Assembly: GCA_022821845.1 (NCBI GenBank)
Contig: JAJECT010000033.1
Coordinates: 40,803 to 104,802, forward strand
Source of the DNA: Rhodothermales bacterium
GTDB taxonomy: Bacteria > Bacteroidota > Rhodothermia > Rhodothermales > VXPQ01
Direction: 5' to 3'
DNA length: 64,000 nucleotides
In this document: piece after piece, positions 28,160 through 36,818 of the stretch
Numbering within the stretch: position 1 is the stretch's first letter
Layout: the number at the start of each line of letters is the position of its first letter
The notes under the pieces: model-generated
The model's input: the letters and a program-made list of their open reading frames with translations, nothing else
Databases searched by the model: none
What the model was told of the DNA's origin: nothing
Position numbers and translations under genes: made by a program

Positions 28160-29587
28160 ATGGTAAAAAACGCTGCCTTGACGACGAAACGCCTTCCTTT
28201 TCGCGTTGCCTTGCCCGTTCTCTTTTCTCTGATGCTTCTGGCGCCATGGTCTGCGCAGGCACAGGTATCCGACGCGGAAAGGCTCCAGGGAAGCTGGAGA
28301 CTGTCAGAAATCACGGACGCTTCGGGAGATCGGTCTGGAGACATCGCCAAATACGCGTATGTGTCCACCCTGTCGTTTCACGACCAGAAAAGCGACGCTC
28401 CGCCCCAGGCCGATATTTTTATTGCGCCCATCGTTTCCGTGTCCGACACGCTGTTTTTTTCGGGCACCTATGCCGTGAACGAGGACAAGGATAGCCTTAC
28501 TGTAAACATCGGTACGCTTGCCTCGCTATCGTCCGCCTATGCGTTTCCAGACGATAGCACGGTGACTTTCTCTGTCGATGTCGCTGTGGTTAACGGGCTT
28601 TTTGGTTCGCTAAGCCTCGCCGGGCCGCTACTTGCCCCGAATCTTAAAGAATTCTTTGATAGACTCAAGTTCCCGCCCGACGGCGATTTCACTCCGTTCG
28701 ACGGGCAGACGGTTGATTTTACCTACAAGGCCGTCGCGGGCCCGGAGAAATTCCTGGGGAACTGGGAATTATCCTCGTTCGAGGACGAATCAGGCACTTC
28801 CGCAGAGGAGAATGCAGCCAATCTCGAGCGCGTCATAGAGGAAGCCAGCCTGAATTTCCTGGCCCAGGGCGCCGATCAGAGGCCTGGAATAAAAAGCGAA
28901 GGGCCGCTTGCGTATTACAATCCCGATCCTGAGGATCCTGCTACCGTAAGCGTATGGGAACTCGGTATACGGTTCAAGGGTGTGTCGGTTTTCGAATTGA
29001 ACGAAAACAATAACTGGAGCACCTATGTCGTAGATCCCGGCAAAAGCCTGATCGGCTTGTTAATGCGTCCTGTGCCTCCGTCAGAACGCGTGTGGGCGTG
29101 GCTGTATTATGCTTTCGAAGACGATAGCACGGTGGTCTTCACGGTGCCCGCTCCACTGACGGAACGGGCCCTGATACCGCTGTGGAATAGTTTTAAGCAA
29201 ATTCTCGCGGCTTTTTCGCCCGACCTTGAATTGCAGGACCCTGAAGGTTCGGTGCGGTATACCTTTAAGATGGTCGACGAAATGGTAACCTCTGCCGACC
29301 GGGCGGACGAGCTTCCCGAAACCGCCGCGCTGGCACAGAACTATCCGAACCCGTTCAATCCGTCCACGGAAATCACCTGGCGCCTGGAGGAATCCGGCCA
29401 TGTCCGCCTTGACGTCTTCGATATGACGGGCCGTCGGGTCGCCACGCTGGTGGATGGCGTACTGCCGCAAGGCGAGCATGCGGCGCAGTTCAATGCGGAA
29501 GGGTTGTCCACCGGAAGTTACGTGTACCGACTGATGCTCGGAGGCGGCGCCCGGACGCTCACCCGAACCATGACGCTCATCCGGTAG
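28160..29587 (+). CDS. Secreted two-repeat protein with T9SS C-terminal sorting domain
   Basis: A 475-residue exported protein. Residues 1-35 are a signal peptide ending SAQAQ. Two lipocalin-like repeats follow: LQGSWRLSEITDASGD...DDSTVTFSVDV...VDFTYKAV (about 42-195) and FLGNWELSSFEDESGT...DDSTVVFTVPA...VRYTFKMV (about 199-375). The last ~85 residues, from NYPNPFNPSTEITW through VFDMTGRRVATLVDG to STGSYVYRLMLGG, are a classic type IX secretion (Por) sorting domain, removed or anchored after export across the outer membrane. Its function beyond secretion is not recognised. It has its own promoter-like region downstream of MITE copy B. Confidence 0.85.
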   Translation: MVKNAALTTKRLPFRVALPVLFSLMLLAPWSAQAQVSDAERLQGSWRLSEITDASGDRSGDIAKYAYVSTLSFHDQKSDAPPQADIFIAPIVSVSDTLFFSGTYAVNEDKDSLTVNIGTLASLSSAYAFPDDSTVTFSVDVAVVNGLFGSLSLAGPLLAPNLKEFFDRLKFPPDGDFTPFDGQTVDFTYKAVAGPEKFLGNWELSSFEDESGTSAEENAANLERVIEEASLNFLAQGADQRPGIKSEGPLAYYNPDPEDPATVSVWELGIRFKGVSVFELNENNNWSTYVVDPGKSLIGLLMRPVPPSERVWAWLYYAFEDDSTVVFTVPAPLTERALIPLWNSFKQILAAFSPDLELQDPEGSVRYTFKMVDEMVTSADRADELPETAALAQNYPNPFNPSTEITWRLEESGHVRLDVFDMTGRRVATLVDGVLPQGEHAAQFNAEGLSTGSYVYRLMLGGGARTLTRTMTLIR

Positions 29588-29618
29588 GGGTCCGTTCGAC
29601 GAGGAAACATACCGGCGC

Positions 29619-30797
29619 ATGAAACTCCAGACTTCGCTTGTCCACGCTGGCGACCGCAAGCGACTCGGCGACCATATTCCGGTGACCACGCCGGTCTATT
29701 CTTCGGCGAGTTTCTTCTACGAGCGCCTGGAGGAGCTTGCGGAGGTTTTCGCCGAGGAGCGCGCCGGAGAGGTTTATTCGCGGATAAGCAACCCGAGCGC
29801 GGAGGCGCTGGAAGAGCAGATCGCCGCGCTCGAAGGCATGGACGGGGCGTTCGCTACGGCCTCCGGCATGGCGGCCGTGCACCTGGCCATCATGACGGCG
29901 CTACTGGATCGTCGGCAGGCCATCGTCGCCGCCGACGTGCTGTACGGGGGCAGCCTCGAACTGCTGGCCAGCGTATTGCGGCCTTCCGGCGTCAAAGTCC
30001 GGTTCTGCGATGTTTGCGACCTGGATGCGGTGCGCCGCGCCGTGGACGAAGTGCGCCCGGCGCTACTCCTCATGGAAACCCTGTCCAACCCGTGTCTGCG
30101 CGTAGCAGACCTGGACCGCCTTGCGGAGATCGCCCGCGGCGCGGGCGCGCTTTTTCTCGTGGACAATACGTTTACGCCGCTGCTTGTCCGGCCCGCCGCG
30201 CACGGCGCCGACCTGGTCATTCACAGCGCCACCAAGTACCTTGCGGGGCATGGGGACGTGCTGGCGGGGGCGGTGGTCGCTCCGAAAGAACGCCACGACG
30301 CGCTTCGGCAGGTCTCCCGCTGCCTGGGGCCCGGCATAGGTCCCTTCGAGGCGTTTCTGGTCATGCGGGGGATCAAGACGTTGCCGCTCCGCATGCGGCG
30401 GCATTGCGAAAACGCCCGCCGGGTGGCCGAGCGCCTGGACGGGCATCCGGCCACCCGGCGGGTTCTGTACCCCGGCGATCCGAACCATCCAGACGCGGAG
30501 GCCATCGCCAAATTGTTTCCCGAGGGACAAAAAGGCGGGGCCGTCGGCGTGGACGTGCGCGGGGGACAGGAGGGGGCGTATGCTTTTCTGGACAGGCTGC
30601 GGCTTGCCGCTACGTCCGCCAGCATCGGGGACCTTACGACGCTGGGACTGCACCCGGCAAGCGCTACGCACCGGATGCTTTCGCCCGAACGCCGGGCGGA
30701 ACTGGGCATTACGGACGGGCTGGTTCGCCTGTCTATCGGCGCGGAGCACATCGACGATATTCTCGCGGACCTCGAACAAGCACTGGAGGCCGTATGA
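29619..30797 (+). CDS. Cys/Met-metabolism PLP enzyme, first of a tandem pair
   Basis: A 392-residue transsulfuration-family enzyme (cystathionine gamma-synthase, gamma-lyase or O-acyl-homoserine sulfhydrylase type). Visible features are TSLVHAGDR, TTPVYSSASFFYE, YSRISNPSAEALEEQIAALEG, ATASGMAAVHLAI, METLSNPCLRVADL, VDNTFTPLL and HSATKYLAGHGDVLAG with the PLP Lys. The C-terminus has SIGDLTTLGLHPASATHRMLS and GLVRLSIGAEHIDDI. Exact substrate choice cannot be set from sequence. Its stop overlaps the next gene by 4 bp; the two are paralogues. Methionine synthesis from an activated homoserine is the likely context. Confidence 0.88.
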   Translation: MKLQTSLVHAGDRKRLGDHIPVTTPVYSSASFFYERLEELAEVFAEERAGEVYSRISNPSAEALEEQIAALEGMDGAFATASGMAAVHLAIMTALLDRRQAIVAADVLYGGSLELLASVLRPSGVKVRFCDVCDLDAVRRAVDEVRPALLLMETLSNPCLRVADLDRLAEIARGAGALFLVDNTFTPLLVRPAAHGADLVIHSATKYLAGHGDVLAGAVVAPKERHDALRQVSRCLGPGIGPFEAFLVMRGIKTLPLRMRRHCENARRVAERLDGHPATRRVLYPGDPNHPDAEAIAKLFPEGQKGGAVGVDVRGGQEGAYAFLDRLRLAATSASIGDLTTLGLHPASATHRMLSPERRAELGITDGLVRLSIGAEHIDDILADLEQALEAV

Positions 30798-31993
30798 AAC
30801 CGGGTACGCTTGCCATTCACGGCTGTATGCCGGCGCCCGCAGACGCGCCCTACGCGCCTTCCGCGCCTGCCCTCGAAATGGCGGCCAGCTTCCATTACCG
30901 CCGCGCGGCGGACATGACGGCCGTGGCCAACGGGGAAATGGAGGGGTTCGTGTATCAGCGCTACGGCAACCCGACCGCCGCCGCCTTGCAGCGTCAGGTT
31001 GCCTTGCTCGAAGGCGGCGACAGCGCACTGGCGTGCAGTTCGGGCATGGCGGCGCTCAACATTGCCTTGCTTGCGGCGCTTCGGGATCGCCCCGCGTCTA
31101 TTCTGACCGCCAACGTGTTGTTCGGGGAGACATTCCAGCTGTTGCGCCTCCTGGAGCAGCAGGACGTCGCGACCCGCTATGCGGACCCCTGCGACCCGGA
31201 GGCGTTCGAGGCGGCGCTCAAGGCTACCGACACGGGGTGCATTCTGGTGGAGACAGTTTCGAATCCCCTGGTTCGCGTAACCCCGATGGACGCTATTTGC
31301 GCCATCGCCAAACGCCATGGCGTACCCGTGGTGGCGGACGCTACGTTCACCACGCCCATCCTGAGCCGTCCGCTCGAGGCGGGCGCCGATATTGTCATGC
31401 ACAGCGCCACCAAGTACCTTGCGGGCCATGGGGACGTACTGGGCGGCCTGGCCATATGCCGAGCGCCCCATGCGGACTGGATGCAGGAACTGGGGCGCCA
31501 TCTGGGTCCGAATCTTGGACCGTTTCATTCGTTTTTGACGATTCGGGGAATCAAGACGCTGCCGCTGCGCATGGAGGAGCACAGCCGGAACGCCTTGCAT
31601 GTGGCGCGTATGCTCGAAGCGCATCCCCGGGTCGGGACGGTGCATTACCCTGGTCTCGCCAGCCATCCGGACCAGGCGGCGGCGGATCGGCTGTTTGATC
31701 GCGGCCCCGACGGCGAAACCTTGTATGGCGGCATGGTGGGTTTTGAAATACTTGACGCCGACGAGGCCGCTGTTTTCCGGTTCGCCAATGCCTTGCGGCT
31801 GGCGGTTCGGGCGACGAGCCTCGGCGACGTGCACTCGATCATGACGCACCCGGCGACCACGACGCACAGGAACATCGGCGCCGGACGGCGGGCGCAGCTG
31901 GGCATTGGGGACAATCTCGTTCGGCTCTCGGTGGGAATCGAGGACCCGGAGGACATTGCGGCGGACCTTGCGCAGGCGCTGGAGCAGGTTTGA
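30794..31993 (+). CDS. Cys/Met-metabolism PLP enzyme, second of a tandem pair
   Basis: A 399-residue paralogue of the preceding protein, translationally coupled by an ATGA overlap. The same landmarks are present: YQRYGNPTAAALQRQVALLEG, SSGMAALNIALL, VETVSNPLVRVTPM, VADATFTTPIL, HSATKYLAGHGDVLGG with the PLP Lys, and GDVHSIMTHPATTTHRNI. The N-terminus differs (MKPGTLAIHGCMPAPADAPYAPSAP). Keeping two diverged copies side by side suggests either two steps, for example sulfhydrylase and lyase, or a hetero-oligomer. A hairpin at 32097-32121 follows. Confidence 0.88.
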   Translation: MKPGTLAIHGCMPAPADAPYAPSAPALEMAASFHYRRAADMTAVANGEMEGFVYQRYGNPTAAALQRQVALLEGGDSALACSSGMAALNIALLAALRDRPASILTANVLFGETFQLLRLLEQQDVATRYADPCDPEAFEAALKATDTGCILVETVSNPLVRVTPMDAICAIAKRHGVPVVADATFTTPILSRPLEAGADIVMHSATKYLAGHGDVLGGLAICRAPHADWMQELGRHLGPNLGPFHSFLTIRGIKTLPLRMEEHSRNALHVARMLEAHPRVGTVHYPGLASHPDQAAADRLFDRGPDGETLYGGMVGFEILDADEAAVFRFANALRLAVRATSLGDVHSIMTHPATTTHRNIGAGRRAQLGIGDNLVRLSVGIEDPEDIAADLAQALEQV

Positions 31994-32096
31994 ATACGGA
32001 GAATCTGCTGCCGCAACGCAGCGCTGTCGCGGCCTGGCTACCCCCGCAATCCGCCCGCTTGCCTGCGCCGGGCGGCGTTTTCAGGGATTTTTCGGA

Positions 32097-32121
32097 AACA
32101 TGCCGGGCGGCCCGGCGTGTT
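32097..32121 (+). terminator. Candidate terminator hairpin after the PLP gene pair
   Basis: An 11-bp stem, AACATGCCGGG with CCCGGCGTGTT (one G:U pair), around a CGG loop. It lies in the 249-bp gap before plsY. No U-tract follows, so it may be a pause or processing hairpin. Nothing else was recognised in this gap. Confidence 0.45.
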
Positions 32122-32242
32122 CACTTGTAGCCTGAAAGCCCTGCCGCTTCGTCACTGTTTGCCGACGCGCGCGCCGCAGCCTCCGGGATTCCGAAAATTC
32201 CAGGTACCCTTGAAGTAACGCGCTTCTTTCCCGCCTTGCACC

Positions 32243-32926
32243 ATGTTGTCCCTCTCCGTTATCCTGATTTTGAGTTATCTGGTCGGTTCCGTGCCGGGCA
32301 GCGTCTGGGTAGGCAAGTGGATGCACGGCATAGACATTCGCCTGTACGGGAGCCGCAACGCCGGCGCCACGAACGTTTTCCGGGTGCTTGGCTGGAAAGC
32401 CGGCGTGCTGGCTTCCCTCGTGGACCTGGGCAAGGGGCTGTTGGCCGCAGGAGCCGTCGCCTCGCTTCGCCTGGATATGCTGCCTGCGGGGTTCGCCGTC
32501 TGGCAAATGGAAGTCGTCGTGCGGCTCCTGGCGGGCGTGGCGGCGATCATAGGACATATGTATCCGGTGTGGGCCGGTTTTCGCGGGGGCAAGGGCGTAA
32601 ATACCGCGGCGGGCGTACTGTTTGCCCTGACGCCTGCTACGATGGGGATTACGCTGGCCATTTTCCTGATCGTGCTGATTTCTTCCCGGTATGTTTCTGT
32701 GGCTTCCCTTTCGGCGGCGGCGGCGTTTCCGTCTGTGGTGGCCATTCGGCGCTACGTATTCGACATCGAGCGGGTGGATCCAAGCCTGCTTGTTTTCGGG
32801 ATTGCGATTACGCTGGGCATTGTCGTGGCGCACCGGACGAACATCCGCCGCTTGGTCCGGGGAACGGAGAACCGGATACGTTCCTTCCGTCCGGCGAAAG
32901 GAATGAAGGGCCGGGGCGAATTGTAG
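32243..32926 (+). CDS. plsY: Glycerol-3-phosphate acyltransferase PlsY
   Basis: An integral membrane acyltransferase, 227 residues, that moves acyl groups from acyl-phosphate to glycerol-3-phosphate, the first step of phospholipid synthesis. The three PlsY motifs are seen: YLVGSVPGSVWVGKW near the start, YGSRNAGATNVFRVLG, and FRGGKGVNTAAGVLFAL. About five hydrophobic segments alternate with these cytoplasmic loops. The gene is 15 bp upstream of gpsA, which makes its substrate. Confidence 0.95.
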   Translation: MLSLSVILILSYLVGSVPGSVWVGKWMHGIDIRLYGSRNAGATNVFRVLGWKAGVLASLVDLGKGLLAAGAVASLRLDMLPAGFAVWQMEVVVRLLAGVAAIIGHMYPVWAGFRGGKGVNTAAGVLFALTPATMGITLAIFLIVLISSRYVSVASLSAAAAFPSVVAIRRYVFDIERVDPSLLVFGIAITLGIVVAHRTNIRRLVRGTENRIRSFRPAKGMKGRGEL

Positions 32927-32941
32927 GGAGGGCGCGTCATT

Positions 32942-33946
32942 GTGACCAGACGCATAGCCATGCTGGGGGCGGGCAGTTGGGGGACTGCGCTTGCTATCCT
33001 GCTCGCCAAGTCGGGCCATGACGTCGCGCTTTGGGCCCGCCGCCCGGAGGCCGCCGCCGCCATGCGCCGTACGCGGCGGAATCCTTCGTATCTATCAAGC
33101 GCCCGCCTTCCGGACAGCGTTTTCGTGACGTCCGATATTCGGGAAGCGGTCCGGGCGCGGAATATATGGGTTTTTGCGACGCCCGCGCAGGCCGTGCGCG
33201 CTTGCGCCCTGCAGGTTCGCGGCGAGGCGCGGGGCGATGCGGCGTATGTATCGGTGGCCAAAGGCATTGAAATCGGATCGTTGCAGACGACGACGAGCGT
33301 GCTTGCCGATGTGCTTCGGTCCGTCTCGCCCGAGCGGATCGGGGTGCTTTCCGGGCCCAGCCACGCCGAGGAAGTCGCGGAGGAGAAGCCCACCACCGTG
33401 GTGGCCGCCGCAGGATCGGAGGCTACGGTCGGGGAGATTCAGTCCGCATTCGCCGCGCCGCGCTTCCGGGTGTATCGCAATGCGGACCTGCTTGGGGTAG
33501 AGATTGCCGGTTCCGTAAAGAATGTGATGGCGCTGGCCGCCGGGATCGGAGACGGCCTCGGCTATGGCGACAACACGAAGTCCGCCATCGTTACGCGCGG
33601 CCTGGCGGAAATCCGTCGGCTGGGCCTTGCGATGGGGGCGCGGGAGGGTACGTTTGCGGGCCTTGCGGGCCTTGGCGACCTGGTGGTTACCTGCATGAGC
33701 CGGCACAGCCGGAACCGGTATGTCGGCGAGCGCATCGGGCAGGGCGCGCGCCCGGAGGATATTCGCAAGGAGATGACCATGGTGGCGGAAGGGATGAGCA
33801 CCGCCGATTCGGTCTACCGCCTCGCCCGCCGGCATCGGGTCGAAATGCCCATTACCGAGGCGGTGTATCGTATTCTTTTCGAGGAAATGGCCCCCCGGGA
33901 CGCCGTGGAGGAACTGATGGCGCGGGGGTTGAAGGAGGAGGCGTAG
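32942..33946 (+). CDS. gpsA: NAD(P)-dependent glycerol-3-phosphate dehydrogenase
   Basis: Reduces dihydroxyacetone phosphate to sn-glycerol-3-phosphate. The protein is 334 residues, from a GTG start 15 bp after plsY. The N-terminal nucleotide motif is IAMLGAGSWGTALAILLAKSGHDVALW. VLSGPSHAEEV, EIAGSVKNVMALAAGIGDGLGYGDNTKSAI (active-site Lys) and AGLGDLVVTCMSRHSRN are GpsA signatures. Together with PlsY it links central metabolism to membrane lipid. An AT-rich palindrome follows its stop. Confidence 0.95.
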   Translation: MTRRIAMLGAGSWGTALAILLAKSGHDVALWARRPEAAAAMRRTRRNPSYLSSARLPDSVFVTSDIREAVRARNIWVFATPAQAVRACALQVRGEARGDAAYVSVAKGIEIGSLQTTTSVLADVLRSVSPERIGVLSGPSHAEEVAEEKPTTVVAAAGSEATVGEIQSAFAAPRFRVYRNADLLGVEIAGSVKNVMALAAGIGDGLGYGDNTKSAIVTRGLAEIRRLGLAMGAREGTFAGLAGLGDLVVTCMSRHSRNRYVGERIGQGARPEDIRKEMTMVAEGMSTADSVYRLARRHRVEMPITEAVYRILFEEMAPRDAVEELMARGLKEEA

Positions 33947-33962
33947 GGGGTGGCAAAACGGA

Positions 33963-34014
33963 CAACCTTAATTATTTAAGTCGAAAAATTTTCACCTTAA
34001 TTTTTAAGGTTGCC
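33963..34014. repeat. AT-rich palindrome with the CAACCTTAA repeat motif
   Basis: CAACCTTAA at 33963-33971 pairs with TTAAGGTTG at 34004-34012 around an A/T-rich centre. The right arm contains the 14-mer TTTTTAAGGTTGCC (34001-34014), which recurs twice at 49940-49983. The left arm followed by TTTAAGTCG also recurs at 49972-49992. It may act as a terminator for gpsA. A degenerate MITE terminus, GATCAGCGTATCCTTAAT (34019-34036), abuts it. Confidence 0.55.
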
Positions 34015-34199
34015 GGTTGATCAGCGTATCCTTAATGCGGTGGACGCGCTATTCAAGTTCCCGCCGCCCTGTCTTGGCTCCGGCGGAAACCGCCGCCGCC
34101 CCGAGGTTTCCAGGTTTCCTCCTTTCCAACCGTTTCCGTATCTTCCCTCCGCTCCGCATTTTTCCTGGCCGCGCGCCCTCGAATCGCTTTCTGATCGCC

Positions 34200-35054
34200 A
34201 TGCATCGCATCGGATTCAACTTGCTTCCCTGGTCCGCCACCGTATCCGAAGCGCTATACCCGAACATCGAACGCATCCGGGAGATAGGGTACGATGGGAT
34301 AGAGTATTCGATGGGGGCGCAGGATGCGGCTGCATACCGGGGCCTCGGGGCGTTTCTGGCTGATCTGGATATGGCGTGCTCGTCGTGTCTTGCACTGGCC
34401 CCGGAGCATAATCCGGCCAGTTCCGACGCTGCTGTCCGGCAACAAGGCCTGGAGAAAATCCAGTGGGCCATTGACCGGTCCGCAGATACCGGCGCGGACG
34501 TGATCTGCGGACCGTTCCACTCTGCCTTTGCCTGGTTTACGAAAGCCGCGCCGACGCCGGACGAGGTCCGCTGGAGCGCCGACGTGCTTCGGGAAGCAGG
34601 CGAATACGCGGAACAGGCGGGCGTAATGCTGGCGCTGGAGGCCCTGAACCGGTTCGAATGCTATCTATGCAACACCATGCAGCAACTCGTCGAACTGACG
34701 CGCAGGGTGGACCATCCGTTCGTTCAGGTCATGTTCGACACGCACCATGCGAATATCGAGGAGAAGTCCTTTGCCGGGGCGATCCGCAGGGCGGCGCCGC
34801 ACCTGGTTCACGTGCATATTAGCGAGAACGACCGGGGCACGCCGGGCGACGGGATCGTAGCCTGGCGGGACGTTTTCGAAACCCTTTCCGAGGTGGGGTA
34901 CGAAGGATGGCTCACCATCGAGTCGTTCACCCGAGCCGATCCGGATTTCGCCAATGCGATCAATGTGTGGCGCAGCTTTTCCGAACCCTGGGACATTGCG
35001 GAGCAGGGGTACGCCTTTATCCGGCGGCAACTTCGCGAAACGGCGAGCGGCTGA
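34200..35054 (+). CDS. Ketose 3-epimerase (D-tagatose / L-ribulose 3-epimerase family)
   Basis: A 284-residue metal-dependent TIM-barrel epimerase. All active-site positions known for the Pseudomonas cichorii D-tagatose 3-epimerase are present with identical spacing: metal ligands Glu147 (LALEALNRFE), Asp180 (MFDTHH), His206 (HVHISEN) and Glu241 (IESF), and substrate residues Glu153, His183 and Arg212. DTHHANIEEKSF is also characteristic. Such enzymes interconvert free ketoses at C3, for example L-xylulose with L-ribulose. The ATG at 34200 gives the family N-terminus MHRIGFNLLPWS; frames extending upstream lack support. It is the first gene of the operon leading to ribulokinase. Confidence 0.85.
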   Translation: MHRIGFNLLPWSATVSEALYPNIERIREIGYDGIEYSMGAQDAAAYRGLGAFLADLDMACSSCLALAPEHNPASSDAAVRQQGLEKIQWAIDRSADTGADVICGPFHSAFAWFTKAAPTPDEVRWSADVLREAGEYAEQAGVMLALEALNRFECYLCNTMQQLVELTRRVDHPFVQVMFDTHHANIEEKSFAGAIRRAAPHLVHVHISENDRGTPGDGIVAWRDVFETLSEVGYEGWLTIESFTRADPDFANAINVWRSFSEPWDIAEQGYAFIRRQLRETASG

Positions 35055-35117
35055 CCATTTTGCGCGCTTTCCGCTTGCTCCAGGCATAATCTTACACCTT
35101 TTCTTACGCTTTTTCCT

Positions 35118-35957
35118 ATGTCCGGCACGTTCCCGCTTCCCTTTCGTTTCGGCGCCGAGGTGTATACCTGGTTCATGCAAGAAGAGGGCAGGGCCTACGC
35201 GAACCGCCTGGACCATATGATTCGCGTATCCGCGGCGGCGGGCTTTGCGGGCATTGAGCCGGTGCACTCCTGGATGGGCGATTTGTCCGACCCGGCGCGC
35301 CTTGAAGACGAACTCCGCGAGGCGGGCATGGCCCTGGCCGCCGTGGCGCTCGTCCTCGAATGGAACGGTCCCGAAGAAACGGAAGCGGAGCGGCGGCAGG
35401 CCGACGAAACGATCCGCCTGTTGCAACGCTTTCCCGGGGCCTTGTTGTGCACGGTCCAGCTGCCCACGGGCCGCCACGACCTTGCCGTCCGGCAAAAAAA
35501 CCTGGTGTCCAACGTCAACGCGGCGTCGCGCCGGGCCGCCGACGCGGGGGTCGTCGCCACGTTTCATCCCAATTCCCCGCATACCTCGATTCACCGTACC
35601 GAAGAAGATTATCGCGTCGTGCTGGAGAACCTCGACGCATCCGTTACCGGCTGGACGCCCGACGTCGGGCATATCGCCAACGGGGGCATGGACCCGCTCG
35701 CCAAGATGCAGGAGTACGAAAGCCTCATAAACCATGTGCATTACAAGGACTGGGACGGAGATCCGGAGTTCGTCGTGATGGGGGCCGGGAAGATCGACTT
35801 TGCGGGCATTACGAACTGGCTCCTTCGGAAGGGGTACGAAGGGTGGATCATTTGCGAAGACGAAGGCCCCGAGGCCATCGAGGACCCCGACGGGGTGACC
35901 TGCCACGACGGCCGATGGATTCGGGATACGTTGTTGCCCGCCCTGTCGGATTCGTAA
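35118..35957 (+). CDS. Sugar phosphate isomerase/epimerase-like protein (IolE-like)
   Basis: A 279-residue TIM-barrel protein of the xylose-isomerase-like superfamily, without a signal peptide. Likely metal-site segments are VATFHPNSPHTS, GWTPDVGHIANGG, INHVHYKDWDGD and WIICEDEGPEA. The spacing and the HxKDW pattern recall inosose dehydratase and related 2-keto-polyol enzymes. The substrate is unknown. It lies 63 bp after the ketose 3-epimerase gene and 36 bp before a hydrolase gene, so it is part of the sugar operon. Confidence 0.8.
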   Translation: MSGTFPLPFRFGAEVYTWFMQEEGRAYANRLDHMIRVSAAAGFAGIEPVHSWMGDLSDPARLEDELREAGMALAAVALVLEWNGPEETEAERRQADETIRLLQRFPGALLCTVQLPTGRHDLAVRQKNLVSNVNAASRRAADAGVVATFHPNSPHTSIHRTEEDYRVVLENLDASVTGWTPDVGHIANGGMDPLAKMQEYESLINHVHYKDWDGDPEFVVMGAGKIDFAGITNWLLRKGYEGWIICEDEGPEAIEDPDGVTCHDGRWIRDTLLPALSDS

Positions 35958-35993
35958 TCCATTTTCCTTGCTCTTCTAATCCTGCAATCAAAA

Positions 35994-36797
35994 ATGCCTG
36001 TCGTCCAGACCAACGGGATCGATATGTATTACGGGGAAGCCGGCGACGGCCCGCCGCTGCTCATGATTATGGGCATTACGGCCCCGGGCGCCGTATGGGA
36101 AGCCCACAAGGAGGCCTGGAAAGCGCATTTCAGGTGCGTCATGCCAGACAACCGGGGGGTGGGCCGTTCCTCCAAACCCGGCGGAGCGTATACGAGCGCC
36201 CAGATGGCGGACGACATGGCGGGCTTGCTGGACGCCTTGCAACTGGAGCGGGTGCCTGTCGTGGGCGTATCGATGGGAAGCATCATTGCCCAGCAATTGG
36301 CCATCCGGCATCCCGACCGGGTGCGCTCGCTGGTGCTCATGTGTCCCTGGGCGCGCTGCGACCGCTACGCCGCCAGTATTTTTCGGCATTTGATGGCCAT
36401 CAAGGCGCGGCTGCGGCCCGAAGAGTTCATGGAATACATCCAGCTCCTCATTTTTTCGAAAGGCACCTGGGACGATCTTGAAGGGTACGCCGAGTTGATC
36501 AATGGGCGCACGCACGCATCCGTGGGCGAGGATCCGCAGCCCTTGCATGGGCTCGAAGGACAGGCCCATGCCTGCATCGAACACAATGTGCTGGCTGCGC
36601 TGCCGCAGATTACGGCGCCCACGCTGGTTATCGGGGGCGAGCAGGATATTTTCGTGCCCCCCTGGATGGTCGAAGAAGTGGCTGCGGGGATTCCCAATGC
36701 GGAATTGCATATGTATCCGGGGGCGGGCCATGCTTTTCACTGGGAGCGCATAGAAGATTTCAATCCGCGCGTGGCCGAGTGGCTCCTTGCGCATTAA
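35994..36797 (+). CDS. Alpha/beta-hydrolase
   Basis: A 267-residue cytoplasmic alpha/beta-hydrolase. The nucleophile is Ser93 in GVSMGS. The acid is the Asp of GGEQDIFVPP, and the base is the His of GAGHAFHWE. An oxyanion-type ITAPGAVW follows strand beta-3. The nearest types are 3-oxoadipate enol-lactonase and carboxylesterase-like enzymes, so a sugar-lactone or ester substrate is possible in this operon, but that is inference. Confidence 0.85.
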   Translation: MPVVQTNGIDMYYGEAGDGPPLLMIMGITAPGAVWEAHKEAWKAHFRCVMPDNRGVGRSSKPGGAYTSAQMADDMAGLLDALQLERVPVVGVSMGSIIAQQLAIRHPDRVRSLVLMCPWARCDRYAASIFRHLMAIKARLRPEEFMEYIQLLIFSKGTWDDLEGYAELINGRTHASVGEDPQPLHGLEGQAHACIEHNVLAALPQITAPTLVIGGEQDIFVPPWMVEEVAAGIPNAELHMYPGAGHAFHWERIEDFNPRVAEWLLAH

Positions 36798-36818
36798 CCG
36801 GGTAGCATTCCGCATCGC

